Below, in pieces: positions 42,801-53,478 of a stretch of DNA of 64,000 nt. The notes below the pieces were generated by a model, which was given only the letters and a program-made list of their open reading frames with translations, was not told the origin of the DNA and made no database searches. How positions within the stretch are numbered: the stretch's first letter is position 1; the number at the start of each line of letters is the position of its first letter. The DNA comes from Selaginella moellendorffii (Eukaryota; Streptophyta; Lycopodiopsida; Selaginellales; Selaginellaceae). The stretch lies in NCBI RefSeq assembly GCF_000143415.4, contig NW_003314404.1:238581-302580 (forward strand). The letters run 5' to 3'. The position numbers and the translations under genes are program-made.

Positions 42801-45200
42801 TTTCAATAGTAAATTATTAATATTTTTTGCTCAAATTAAATTCTGAATAACATAAATGAAAAATTTCAAAGAGATCTTATTTAAATCTTACTCATATTAG
42901 CTCATTTTACAACACCTTGATGCCAGTGATGGCTACTTATTTCTTTCAGATTTATCTTGATCAGTTTTACAGTTAAAAGTGATTCTGCAGTGCTTAAAGA
43001 TTACCTTTGCTCTTGGGAGCAAACTTGGATGGGCACACTGAAAATGCAAGCCGCCGTGCGGCAAATGCGAGAGTGAAACGCTCCTCTTCGGTGAGCAATC
43101 TCTCAATCACTTTAACCGTTTGATCGACATTAAAGATATTGATTCTTTATAGGATTTGAGGTAGGATATATCAATTATTGATGATTCTTTTTGCACTTGT
43201 TATGAAGTGAGTTATATTTTATTATGCATAGATGGATTTATGGAGGATTTGTTTGGTGATCACTTATTAAGCATAGCTTTGTTGTGTTTAGCTTTTGGAT
43301 TGATGTAAAAATACTTTTCATTAGCTTTACATTATGAAGTTTAACTTATATATGTGTTGAGGATATTGTGCGTTACTTCTTTAGCATTGAAATTAGTTCA
43401 TACAAGACTTATGATCATTGTTAGGCAAGACTTGGCTATAAACTTCTTCAACCTTTTGGTTTTTTGAGTTTTATATTTATTGTTTAATTTATTAGAAGTT
43501 GTTGGGGAAGGCATTTTTGGTTTATTAACTTTGATATTGAAGTTAGTATTTACATCTGATAATCATTAGTGATGATTAATTATCATTTAAGATAATTGAT
43601 TATTCTTGTCAAAAGTTTTTCTTAATTATTGTTGATTTAGAATGATTTGTCGTTCTTTAAGATGGTGGATTCTTTTTTTGACAATGATTATATATGTCTT
43701 TATTAATGGGATGATTGATGGTCTTTCATGATAGTTAATTATTCTCTTTGATGGCTTTTGGCTTTTCATATTACCACATATTCTTTATGGTTTGGTTTGG
43801 TTTAGCTTTTTGGGTTTGAGATATTGGTAGAATGTTGCTAACGCTTGTTTAAGCAATTTAAGTTCCTTTGTATTATTGATTAAGATTAATTTAAGCTAGC
43901 TAATGTGATAGTTGGCATAAATAAGTATTTGTTAGTCTTGCCACATTCATTTTGTTCTATTGATTATTTTTATAGTTAGTTTTAATAGATTGGATATTAT
44001 TTCCTTTGGATGATACATTCACGAGCATTTTACTTACCAATCAATGATACTTTCTGTTCTTTGAGTTATTTTACGTAAGTTGTTTAGCATATTATTTGCA
44101 ATCTTCAATAGTTTAGTTTTATTATTGAGTTTTGTTAATGATATACTAGGTATTGAATTTTGTTTAATAGTGATAATGATCTTGGTGGTTTTTGTACTCT
44201 AATACTGGTTTATTGGATGATAAATTACTTAGAAAACTTTTAATCTAAGATTTATTCATTGATATTTAAGTCTTTAATATATCATTATCTATGACTTTAA
44301 TATTATCCATCTCTTGATCTTTCCATTTGAAGGCAAATTGGCTTCGGCACTTTGTGTGCATTATGAAATCTTTAATTATGGGGTAGCTACTATCACCTGC
44401 CTCTCTATTGATGTCCCTTATATCATTAAAAGGGTGTGACCATGTGAACAACTCTAATTGCTTATTTACAATACTCTATCTAAACTTTATTGACTAGTTT
44501 AATTTCTTTGCTCATAAAGGTTAAAGTTTATAGCTTCTCTCTTTATGTCACATGTGGGTAGGGATATATCACTCTTTTGTAAGTTAAATGACACAAGAGT
44601 AGCAAGGGTGGCTAACTTTGTTAGTCATTTTTTTGTCAATGATGACCAGAAGGTGTCTAACTTTGTAATGCATTTGTGTTAGACAACAAGGTTACCCTAA
44701 ATCATAAGTTGGTGCATTTCTCATATAGTGTCATCACTGTGAAATTTTTCTAAAGTTGTTTCCTTGGTAATGGTCTAGACTACAGTGCGCATCGATGAAA
44801 ATGTTGATCTTCCCTAAGAAGGGGAAAGTGTCACGAATAAAATTACATGTATTGAAAATTACTTATTAATTAGTCCTTTTGAATATTTTTTCCTTATTAC
44901 CACAATAGTGAAAGGTTGGTATTGTTAGTTCTTTTTTCAACCCCTCTTGTTCAAGTGTTAGTAAATTAGGCTTAAGATTTGTACTTAGCCAAATGAATAA
45001 CTTTTATGCATTTTTTGTTAAGCATACTCAATTTGGCTTTAGTTCTCTTTTACTTTATATTGTAGTGGCTTGACAAAAACCCTTGTGTATTGAGATTAAT
45101 CCCTCAATATTGCCAAATGATAATTTATCATGTCTACTAAACACCTTCACTCACCCTATGTGTTAATCTTGTTCAGTCCTAATTACTATTTATTGAAAGT
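42801..45200. other. AT-rich region, no gene seen
   Basis: 2.4 kb of T-rich sequence with stops in all frames. A more balanced patch at 43000-43115 (ttgctcttgggagcaaacttg and following bases) could be an exon relic but is unidentified. Confidence 0.6.
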
Positions 45201-45230
45201 GGGGGGGCGGGGGGAGGGGGTGGGGGGGTT
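45201..45230. repeat. G-run cluster
   Basis: Runs of 7, 6, 5 and 7 G separated by single bases, a strong G-quadruplex candidate. It lies at the 5' breakpoint of the methyltransferase-like gene. Confidence 0.85.
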
Positions 45231-45242
45231 GTGAGATAGTAG

Positions 45243-46192
45243 GGATAATTGGTTCAAGGACTACTCCCAGTTCCAGCATTTGATCCACGCTCATTGCAGT
45301 GGCAAAAACGCAAAGGTACGTGTTTGGCTAAGCAAGGCACTGGTTTCCTCATGTAGAGGAGGAGTTCACACTAGATTTTGGAACTTGGATGTGGCAACTC
45401 GCGCATGAGCGAAGATATGTACCAAGACGGCTTCACGGACATCACAGCTACTGATCTCTCGCCTGTGGCTGTGGAGAGCAAGCGATGGAGATGCTTCGAC
45501 TTGAACTATGGTATTCTTCTCGGCATTTCTTCTTTTCAACTTTGTCATTCTTGTCTCTCCAGGCATCAAAGTTCTTGTAGCTGATATCATGGACATGCCA
45601 TTCAAGGACGCGAGCTTCGACATTGTGATCGAGAAGGGAGTGATGGTATGATACAGAGATAGTGTTTGTCTTTTATATCGGATCAAAATTAAAGGAACAA
45701 ACAGGATGTTCTCTTCGTGGACAGCGGGAGTCCCTGGGATCCAGAGCCCCAAACAAGAGCCCGAGTTGACGTGACGCTCAAAGAGGTACACCGAGTTCTT
45801 GGAGCGAATGGTGTTTTCATCTCAATAGCATTTGGCCAGGCAAGAAAGACTTTGATCTTAGAGCTTCTACTCTCTTTTTAACTCTTTGCCTTGACAGCCT
45901 CACTTTCGGCGCCCCTTTTTCGAGGCCAGTGGCTTCGAGTGGTCCATGGAGTACTCAACCTTTGGAGACTCGTTCCACTATTATTTTTATACGCTAAGAA
46001 AGGTAGTCTCTTTCCTCCCCGGTCAAACTTTTAAACACTCTAACATCGTTTTACCAGGGAATGGCCAGAAAGGTTTTGCCTCGAGACTCGATGGAAATCA
46101 CAAGCATTGACATGGTGCAGGAGCAAATGGATGACGAAGATTATATCATGAGAACCATGATGGTCGACGACGACAAAACCACGTCCAGTTGA
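45243..46192 (+). CDS. EEF1AKMT4/METTL13-like class I methyltransferase, 5'-truncated
   Basis: Six exons: 45243-45315, 45375-45510, 45563-45645, 45705-45839, 45898-46002 and 46058-46192. They are joined by 52-60-nt introns with open frame throughout. The intron at 45840 has a GC-AG border. The protein shows WFKDYSQFQHL, the SAM-binding LELGCGNSRMSED, an acidic ATDLSP strand end, and FDIVIEKGVMD. VHRVLGANGVFISI and PHFRRPFFE follow. This is the layout of the small lysine methyltransferases that act on elongation factor 1A. The usual first segment (YWDERY-like, with the start codon) is missing: upstream is a G-run and AT-rich DNA. It is therefore probably a truncated copy, or its first exon lies beyond a longer intron. 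Confidence 0.8.
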
Positions 46193-46229
46193 TCGATCAT
46201 TTCAAAAAATATCGATAACTTCCACCATG

Positions 46230-46600
46230 TTTCCATGCTGTGCATATGCCTTGATCACGACACCGGATCCTTACGCGAACTCTTGCAGCTCTCAAAAACG
46301 TTCCTGGCATCGCCCACGAATCCAGCTCCAGCCAGCATCTTCACGACCACGGGCGTTTTGTCCACTACCTCGGACTCCAGACGGACCGCCTGTGCATATA
46401 TCTATCTTCTGGAAGCGGAGGCCACCTTTGTGAGAATGCCAGAAAGAAACGTCTGGACTGCCAGGATCGGACGTTCCGGTTGCTTGATAGTCTTGGACAC
46501 AGTGCCCCATGATAGCGTGGTGCTCGAGCTGTGGGGATTGCAAGCGTGCTGCTACGTCGGTTTGGCCCTATGAGACATTGTTCTTGAGCGCTCTTCTTGC
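46230..46600 (+). pseudogene. possible PPR gene relic
   Basis: A short frame contains MPERNVWTARI, similar to PPR motifs (MPERNVWTW), followed by a degraded 'VLDTVPHDSVV' helix. There is no continuous repeat array. Low-confidence relic. Confidence 0.3.
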
Positions 46601-46835
46601 TTGCAAGCACTGCGGCGATTTGGACCCCAGATGGCGCTGCATCGACTTTGGCGTGCTGCCACACTAGAGCAGCGTGCTGGTCGGCGGGGTGTGTGGTGCG
46701 AGTGGGTGCTCGCCAAGGATTTGGCCCGCCATGCGACAATGTTGCCTGGACGGCCTTCACTGCATGCTAGTTACACGATGGGGATATAGGCTGTGAGAGA
46801 GTTTTCGGGCCCTTAGGACCTCGAGGACATTGTTC

Positions 46836-47010
46836 TGAGAGGAGGGGATGATATAAAGTCCAAGTGTACAATTACAGTATTATATACTGTGGGATTTTGA
46901 TAGGTGTTGAATTGGTTTCAATCTAAACCGCTCGCTCCTATATATAAACTAAGGTTTTTAGGCTAATTGATATACATATTTTTATATTCCCTTTCTATAT
47001 TCCATGAATA
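46836..47010 (+). repeat. gypsy 3' end: purine-rich tract and LTR fragment
   Basis: GAGAGGAGGGGA followed by TGATATAAAGTCC looks like a polypurine tract plus LTR start. 46915-47005 matches the LTR part at 14200-14310. No complete element is attached. Confidence 0.6.
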
Positions 47011-47828
47011 TATTTCTTTAAATTTTTTCTCAACAAAATAATGAATATTTTAAGAATATACACTGCCAGATACTAGATAAAAAAACTCTTAAGTTCTACA
47101 CACTTGTTCTAAAGAACAACAAAGGAATATTAAGCTTCCAAAATGGTAAGGAGAAAATATAAAAATTAATTATTGTTAAAATCTCTTATTCTCAGCCAAC
47201 AATTTTTTCTAATGAAATGTGTTTGAATGAGATACACATAATATTCTTTTATTAAACATAATATATATTAGTTCACCTTAGTGGATCAGTATTAACACCT
47301 TATGCCAACTGATGATCCTGACATTTCCAATGCTCTCAAATTTCATTGTGCTCAGCAGCACAAAAGTCTTGGTGGTCAACACTGAAGATCTCGTCACTCC
47401 TGCTGGCATAAGTTGTCGATCATAGATGTGGAACTGCCATGTTTGTAGGTGCTGAAGCTGCTGAAACAGTTTGCTAGATCACAAATGTCTGCTTGGAAAT
47501 ATTTGATCAGGTGAGCCTTTTTTGGTTTTTCAACTTTGGTGAGTCAGATCATTAAATCCCCGCCTATATCAGAAAAAGTAGAAACAAAGAAATGGAAATG
47601 AAACTGTTTGTTCAGCAGTAGTGGTTGTACCTTTGCTTCGATAGCTTCATATCATGGGCTCTCCTGAGGACGTCGGGAAGGCTTGTTCGAGCCAATGCGC
47701 TCCAAGTATGGGTTACCACGTTGTCAGGGAGAGCTTGAGAGTGTATAGAGTCATCACATTTTCTGGCGATTTAATATACTAGCCCAGCACTATCATGATA
47801 TCATCGTGGGTTCCAAGCATCTGGAGCC
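47011..47828. other. no gene seen
   Basis: AT-rich, then mixed sequence without a supported reading frame. It probably includes the promoter of the small gene starting at 47829. Confidence 0.5.
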
Positions 47829-48168
47829 ATGGCAAACGTCTACTCGAGCGTCGAGAGGCTGGTGGCCAAGGAGCTGCTCACGAATCTACGACTCCACCGT
47901 CTTCCACTGGTTATGCAACAACTCAATGTTAAAGGTGGATTTTCGCGATGGAAGGCAATGAAAGTTGAGAACATCGGCAACCTCCGCAATGAAAAGATTG
48001 TCATCACTCCGGCTCAGGTAAGTGCCTTTATTGTAGATGCTGGAGCTGGTTTCGAAGAATGCTCTCATGGATGTCTTCCAGGCCGATCTCGTGATCACTT
48101 TCATTTTGTGTTTTCATCGTTTAGTTAGACCTTTGGCACTGAGCGAATCGGAAGTACTACAAATTTGA
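47829..48168 (+). CDS. small two-exon hypothetical protein
   Basis: ATG 47829 is in a good context (GCCATGG). Exon 1 (47829-48017) ends CTCAG|GTAAGT, and exon 2 starts at 48082 after TCTTCCAG. The frame continues to TGA 48166-48168, giving 91 residues (MANVYSSVERLVAKELLTNL...). The second exon is hydrophobic (VITFILCFH). No family recognised; it could be a fragment of a larger gene. Confidence 0.45.
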
Positions 48169-48408
48169 AAACGTAATCTAGCTTAGAGCTAGCACATATA
48201 TCATAGGCTCTTGGCTGTGGCTCTGAATCTCGCCGCTATATGACTATATGACGACGAGCAGCTTTGCTACGTTTAAGCTCGGGATCAAGAACTTACACAC
48301 CGGAAATTAGGGTTCTTCCGTAGCCGCGGCACGGCGACCGCGAGGCGGCGGCAGGGAGAAGCTGCCGCGGATTGCGCGCACGGAGCTCAATGGCGTGCTG
48401 GCAAGGGA

Positions 48409-50814
48409 TTGTGTGATGCAGTTCCATGCCGAGCGGCATCTTTGAGCTACCGCGATGGCGAAGAATGCCATCCCGAGCTTGAAGCGGTCCAGCGCCGGGA
48501 ATGCCTGGCGGAGATTGACCGGCAGAATGTGAGCGATCTAGCGCTGGGCTATGGATCGCTCCTCCGCTGGTGCTGCCGCCACAAATCCCTGGAAGATGGT
48601 AGGAGAGTCCACAAGCACATTGTCGAGAATAATCTCATGGTGAACAGGTACCTGGGCAACTTCATGATCGCGGCGTGCGTGAGGGGGGGCCGCCCCTTGC
48701 AATCGCTGGAGCTCTGGGGGGAGATGGAGGAGCGAGGCATCGTCGCGGACAAGTTTATAGTGACGAGCTTGGTGGCGGCTTGCACCAAGCTCCAGGCGCT
48801 CGAGGAGGGGCGGCGGCTCCACGAGCACCTGATCATCACGGGCTTCCGGACGGACATCCCGCTCGAGACGGCCTTGCTCCAGATGTATGGTAAGTGTGGC
48901 AGCCTCGACGATGCGAAGAGGGTGTTTGAGGGGATGGAGATCAAGGACTTATTCGCGTGGTCGTCGATCATCGCGGCGTATGCTCGCGCCGGGCGGGGAG
49001 AGATGGCGGTGGTGCTGTACAGGAGGATGATCGCCGACGGGGTGGAACCCAACGTGGTGACTTTCGCTTGCGCTCTTGGTGGCTGTGCTAGTGTTGCGGG
49101 CCTGGCTGATGGACGAGCGATCCACCAGAGGATTCTAGCGTCCAAGGTTCCGCAGGACGATGTTCTACAGGACTCTCTGCTCAACATGTATCTCAAGTGT
49201 GACGAGATGGTGGAGGCCAGGAAGGTGTTCGAGGGGATGAAAGCCAGGAACGTCAGGTCCTACACGGCGATGATATCGGCCTACGTCCAGGCTGGGGAGC
49301 ACGCGGAAGCTCTGGAGCTCTTCTCCAGGATGAGCAAGGTGGAGGCTATCGAACCGAACGCTTATACGTTCGCCACCATCCTGGGTGCTGTTGAAGGGCT
49401 GGGGAACTTGGAGAAGGGGAGGAAGGTCCACAGGCACCTGGCTTCGCGGGGATTCGACACGAACGTTGTCGTCCAGAACGCGCTGGTGACAATGTATGGG
49501 AAGTGTGGGAGCCCGGTGGAAGCTCGGAAGGTCTTCGACTCCATGACGGCTAGGAACGTGATCTCCTGGACTTCGATGATCGCGGCCTACGCTCAGCATG
49601 GGAATCCACAGGAGGCTCTCAACCTTTTCAAGAGGATGGACGTGGAGCCGAGTGGTGTGAGCTTCTCCAGTGCTCTCAATGCCTGCGCACTGCTGGGAGC
49701 TTTGGACGAAGGCCGAGAGATTCATCACCGAGTCGTGGAAGCCAATCTCGCGTCCCCGCAGATGGAGACTTCCTTGCTCAGCATGTACGCGAGGTGTGGA
49801 AGCCTGGACGACGCGAGGAGCGTGTTTAACAGGATGAAGACGAGAGACGCCTTCTCTTGCAATGCGATGATTGCCGCCTTCACACAGCACGGTCTTAAGA
49901 AACAGGCACACTCAGGATTTACAGGAAGATGGAGCAGGAGGGTATTCCAGCCGACGGAATCACGTTCGTGAGCGTCCTGGTTGCTTGCAGCCATACTTCA
50001 CTCGTGGCTGATTGTCGAGATTTCCTCCAGTCTTTGGTGATGGACCACGGGGTGGTACCATTGGTGGAGCACTACCTTTGCATGGTGGACGTTCTGGGCC
50101 GCTCGGGAAGACTGGGAGACGCCGAAGAGCTGGTGGAAACTATGCCATATCAAGCAGATGCAGGGGCCTGGATGACTTTACTGTCGGGTTGTAAGTGCCA
50201 CGGTGACTTGGATCGTGGCAAGAGAACCGCCAGGAAAGTTTTCGAGCTAGCACCGGCAGAGACTCTCCCTTACGTCTTCCTCTCCAACATGTACGCGGCT
50301 GCCAAGTGATTTGACGACGCTCGAAGAGTCCGGAAGGAGATGGAGGAGCACGGAGTGACGAGGCCAGTGGCAGTAAGCTGCATCGAGATTGACAGCGAGC
50401 TACACATGTTTACGAGTGGTGGTAGAGACGAGCAGCAAGAGGGTCACGACGGCCAGACGATGGAGAGGTCCGGTCCCTGCTGCTGGAACTTTTAGAGCCC
50501 ATGAAACAAGCTGGATACGTCCCCGACACGAGGGAGTTTACTTGGAGCAGCAGGGTGGCACAAGCGAGGAGGAGAAACAACGTAGCCTGTGCTTCCACAG
50601 CGAAAGGCTTGCCATCGCCTACGGACTGATCGCTGCCAAAGATCCAGACGATTCTCGTCCGCTGAGAGTCGTCAACAGCCACCGGGTGGGCTCCGACTGC
50701 CACTCTGCGATCAAGCTCCTCTCAGATGTCACTGAGAAGAGGATTTTTGTGAGAGATGGGAGCCGGTTCCACCACTTTGAGAAGGGAGCCTGCTCGTGTG
50801 GGGATCACTGGTGA
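48409..50814 (+). pseudogene. DYW-PPR pseudogene, copy C
   Basis: The longest PPR copy at the 5' side. The frame is open from before 48409 to 49971, but no in-frame ATG start is visible upstream; the nearest ATGs are in other frames. Relative to copy D, a segment is missing between RYLGNF and MIAACV, so part of one PPR is deleted. It shares with copy B the 2-base insertion (at about 49909), the TGA at about 50307, and one-base losses near 50469 and 50534. The last 70 residues, including HSE and the C..CH region (CH of GSDCH), are readable in another frame. It cannot make a full editing factor. Confidence 0.9.
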
Positions 50815-51027
50815 AGTTACGTTTCTTTTGTTTCACCATATGTCCACGTGGTGGGCTCAGTTGGCGGGGGACAAAGTCAGAACAAGAAAATCGCGCCGCA
50901 TAAAGGTACGTCGCAAAGTCAAAAGTTCCTATCGTTTCGTGTCTTTGTGGCGCACCTTGACTGACTGATGGATTGCAGGGCTCTCCATCAAAATCCGGAA
51001 GAGGAGTGAAGTAGTAACAAGTTGCAG

Positions 51028-53478
51028 ATGATGGAACTCATGATCTGGCTGATCCTGTTGAGCATGCTTGGATCCTCTACAGCGTCACTCAACGCACACA
51101 AAGCTGGGGTCTTGGTTGCATTGAAAAGGAGCCTCCTGGGACTGGGAAACACCTCAGACTGGACTGTGGAAAACTCCAATCGAGCATGCACCGACTGGAA
51201 GGGAGTGATTTGCAACAGTGACGATTCAGAGGTGGTGGAGCTTCATCTGGCAGGAAATGGATTCACAGGTGAGATCTCGTCGGTGGCACTCGGGCAGCTG
51301 GCGAGTTTGCGAGTCTTGGACGTGAGCAAAAACCGGCTGGTCGGATCTCTTCCTGCGGAGCTCGGGCTGCTGCAAAGCTTGCAAGCTTTGGACGTCTCGG
51401 GTAACAGACTGACTGGGAGCTTGCCTCGGGATCTCGGCAACTGCAGCGCTCTTCGTTTTTTCAACGCCCAGCAAAACCAGCTTCAAGGTCCGATACCGCC
51501 CCAGCTGGGAGCGCTCCAGAGGTTGGAGATGCTCGTCCTGGACAACAACCGCTTGTCAGGTTCTCTTCCTCCGTCCCTTGCGAACTGCTCGAAGCTCCAG
51601 GAGATTTGGCTGACGAGCAATGGTGTTGAAGGGGAGATTCCGCAGGAAGTTGGGTTTATGCAGGAGCTGCGAGTATTCTTCGTGGAGAGAAACCGGCTGG
51701 AAGGGCTCATTCCACCAGCTTTTGCAAACTGCTCGTCTCTCGAGCTCTTGGCGCTCGGGGAGAATTCTCTGGGCGGGAGGATACCAGATGAGCTTGGACG
51801 GCTCGAAAACCTGGTGGCGCTCTCGCTGTATAGCTTGCAGCGGCTGGAGGGGCCAATTCCTCCTGAGATCGGCAACAACAGCAAGCTCGAGTGGTTTGAT
51901 ATCAACGGAAACTCGCTCATGCATGGCTCGATTCCAGTGTCGCTGCTTCAGCTCCCGCGCTTGGCCACCTTGCAACTCTTTGGTTTCAACAACACCTCGG
52001 ACCGTCCGGTCCCGGAGCAGCTCTGGAACATGACTCAGCTCGAGTTTCTGGGAATCGGGAGGACAAACAGCCGAGGGATCCTGTCACCGATCGTCGGAAA
52101 CTTGACAAGGCTTCGGTCGCTGAGACTCAACGGGAACCGCTTTGAAGGAAGCGTTCCAGACGAGCTGTCCAAGTGTCCCAGGATGGAGATGCTGATCCTC
52201 TCCAACAACAGACTCCTGGGAGGCGTTCCTCGATCGCTTGGCACGCTTGAGCGTCTCAGAGTTTTGATGCTCGGTGGAAACCAGCTCTCCGGAGCAATAC
52301 CAGAGGAGCTCGGGAACTGCACCAACCTGGAAGAGCTGGTCCTCGAGAGGAACTTCTTCCATGGAGCAATACCCGAGTCCATCGCCAGGATGGCAAAGCT
52401 TCGGAGTTTGCTCCTTTACGGAAACCAGCTCTCCGGAGTGATTCCAGCTCCAGCTTCGCCAGAGATAATCGACATGAGGCTGCACGGCAACAGCTTATCA
52501 GGCTCCATCCCTCCCTCCGTTGGCAACCTTTCCAAACTTTCCATACTCTATCTCTCCAACAACAAGCTGGACGGCTCCATCCCGGCCACTCTCGGACAGC
52601 TTCGACGATTGACACAGGTGGACTTGTCCGAGAACCAGCTCACGGGTGGTATTCCTGGCAGCCTCGCAAGCTGTGACTCCTTGCAGCTACTGGATCTATC
52701 CTCCAACCTCCTGAGTGGAGAGATTCCGGCGTCCATCGGTGAATTGACCGGCTTCCAGACCACGGACAAGAACCAGGCTCTCAACATATCGCCCATGACA
52801 CCGTCGGGAGTGTTTCCGGAGAACTCCACCGATGCATACCGAAGAACTGTGTCCAAGGATATGGATGCCTCCTTGGATGGACACACGTACCAGCAATACG
52901 CAAGGGAGTTGGAGGTGCCAGGGGTGCTCGACTTGTCGGCGAACCAGCTCACCGGTGAGATTCCCGCAAGCTTGGGAAAGCTGGCTGGAGTCCGGGAGCT
53001 CAACTTGTCACACAACCGGCTGTCTGGAGGCATTCCATGGACTCTGGGAGAGATGACGTCCATGGCAATGCTGGATCTCTCTTTCAACCGGATCAATGGG
53101 ACGATACCAGGGGGACTGGCGAGGCTTCACTTGCTCAAGGATCTGAGGGTCGTGTTTAATGACTTGGAAGGCAGGATTCCAGAGACTCTGGAGTTTAGCG
53201 CGTCGAGCTACGAGGGAAATCCAGGACTGTGCGGGGAGCCTCTCTCGCGGCCGTGCGAAGGAGATGGCCTCGTGGACGTGGGCGATGGTGTAACTTGGTG
53301 GAAGGAGAACGTCTCCAATGGGGCCTTTGTAGTGGGATTTCTTGGTGGGTTCTTGACGATGTTGTGGAGCGCCATCTTTTTATTTGTTTGCCAACCCAGC
53401 ATTGTTTATCTGCTAAAACACTCACAGGTTATGAAACGAACAAGAGAGCGAACAGGAATCACTAGTACTACAACCTAG
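51028..53478 (+). CDS. LRR receptor-like protein (RLP), copy C
   Basis: 816 residues, open throughout. It has the same order as copy A: signal peptide, LRRNT cap (CTDWKGVIC), about twenty LRRs, island domain, four final LRRs, NPGLCG cap and one membrane span. The cytoplasmic tail is 23 residues longer and basic (PSIVYLLKHSQVMKRTRERT), probably the ancestral state. No kinase. It lies just after a broken PPR, so RLP function has outlived its neighbour. Differences from copy A are mostly scattered substitutions in LRR surfaces. Confidence 0.93.
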   Translation: MMELMIWLILLSMLGSSTASLNAHKAGVLVALKRSLLGLGNTSDWTVENSNRACTDWKGVICNSDDSEVVELHLAGNGFTGEISSVALGQLASLRVLDVSKNRLVGSLPAELGLLQSLQALDVSGNRLTGSLPRDLGNCSALRFFNAQQNQLQGPIPPQLGALQRLEMLVLDNNRLSGSLPPSLANCSKLQEIWLTSNGVEGEIPQEVGFMQELRVFFVERNRLEGLIPPAFANCSSLELLALGENSLGGRIPDELGRLENLVALSLYSLQRLEGPIPPEIGNNSKLEWFDINGNSLMHGSIPVSLLQLPRLATLQLFGFNNTSDRPVPEQLWNMTQLEFLGIGRTNSRGILSPIVGNLTRLRSLRLNGNRFEGSVPDELSKCPRMEMLILSNNRLLGGVPRSLGTLERLRVLMLGGNQLSGAIPEELGNCTNLEELVLERNFFHGAIPESIARMAKLRSLLLYGNQLSGVIPAPASPEIIDMRLHGNSLSGSIPPSVGNLSKLSILYLSNNKLDGSIPATLGQLRRLTQVDLSENQLTGGIPGSLASCDSLQLLDLSSNLLSGEIPASIGELTGFQTTDKNQALNISPMTPSGVFPENSTDAYRRTVSKDMDASLDGHTYQQYARELEVPGVLDLSANQLTGEIPASLGKLAGVRELNLSHNRLSGGIPWTLGEMTSMAMLDLSFNRINGTIPGGLARLHLLKDLRVVFNDLEGRIPETLEFSASSYEGNPGLCGEPLSRPCEGDGLVDVGDGVTWWKENVSNGAFVVGFLGGFLTMLWSAIFLFVCQPSIVYLLKHSQVMKRTRERTGITSTTT

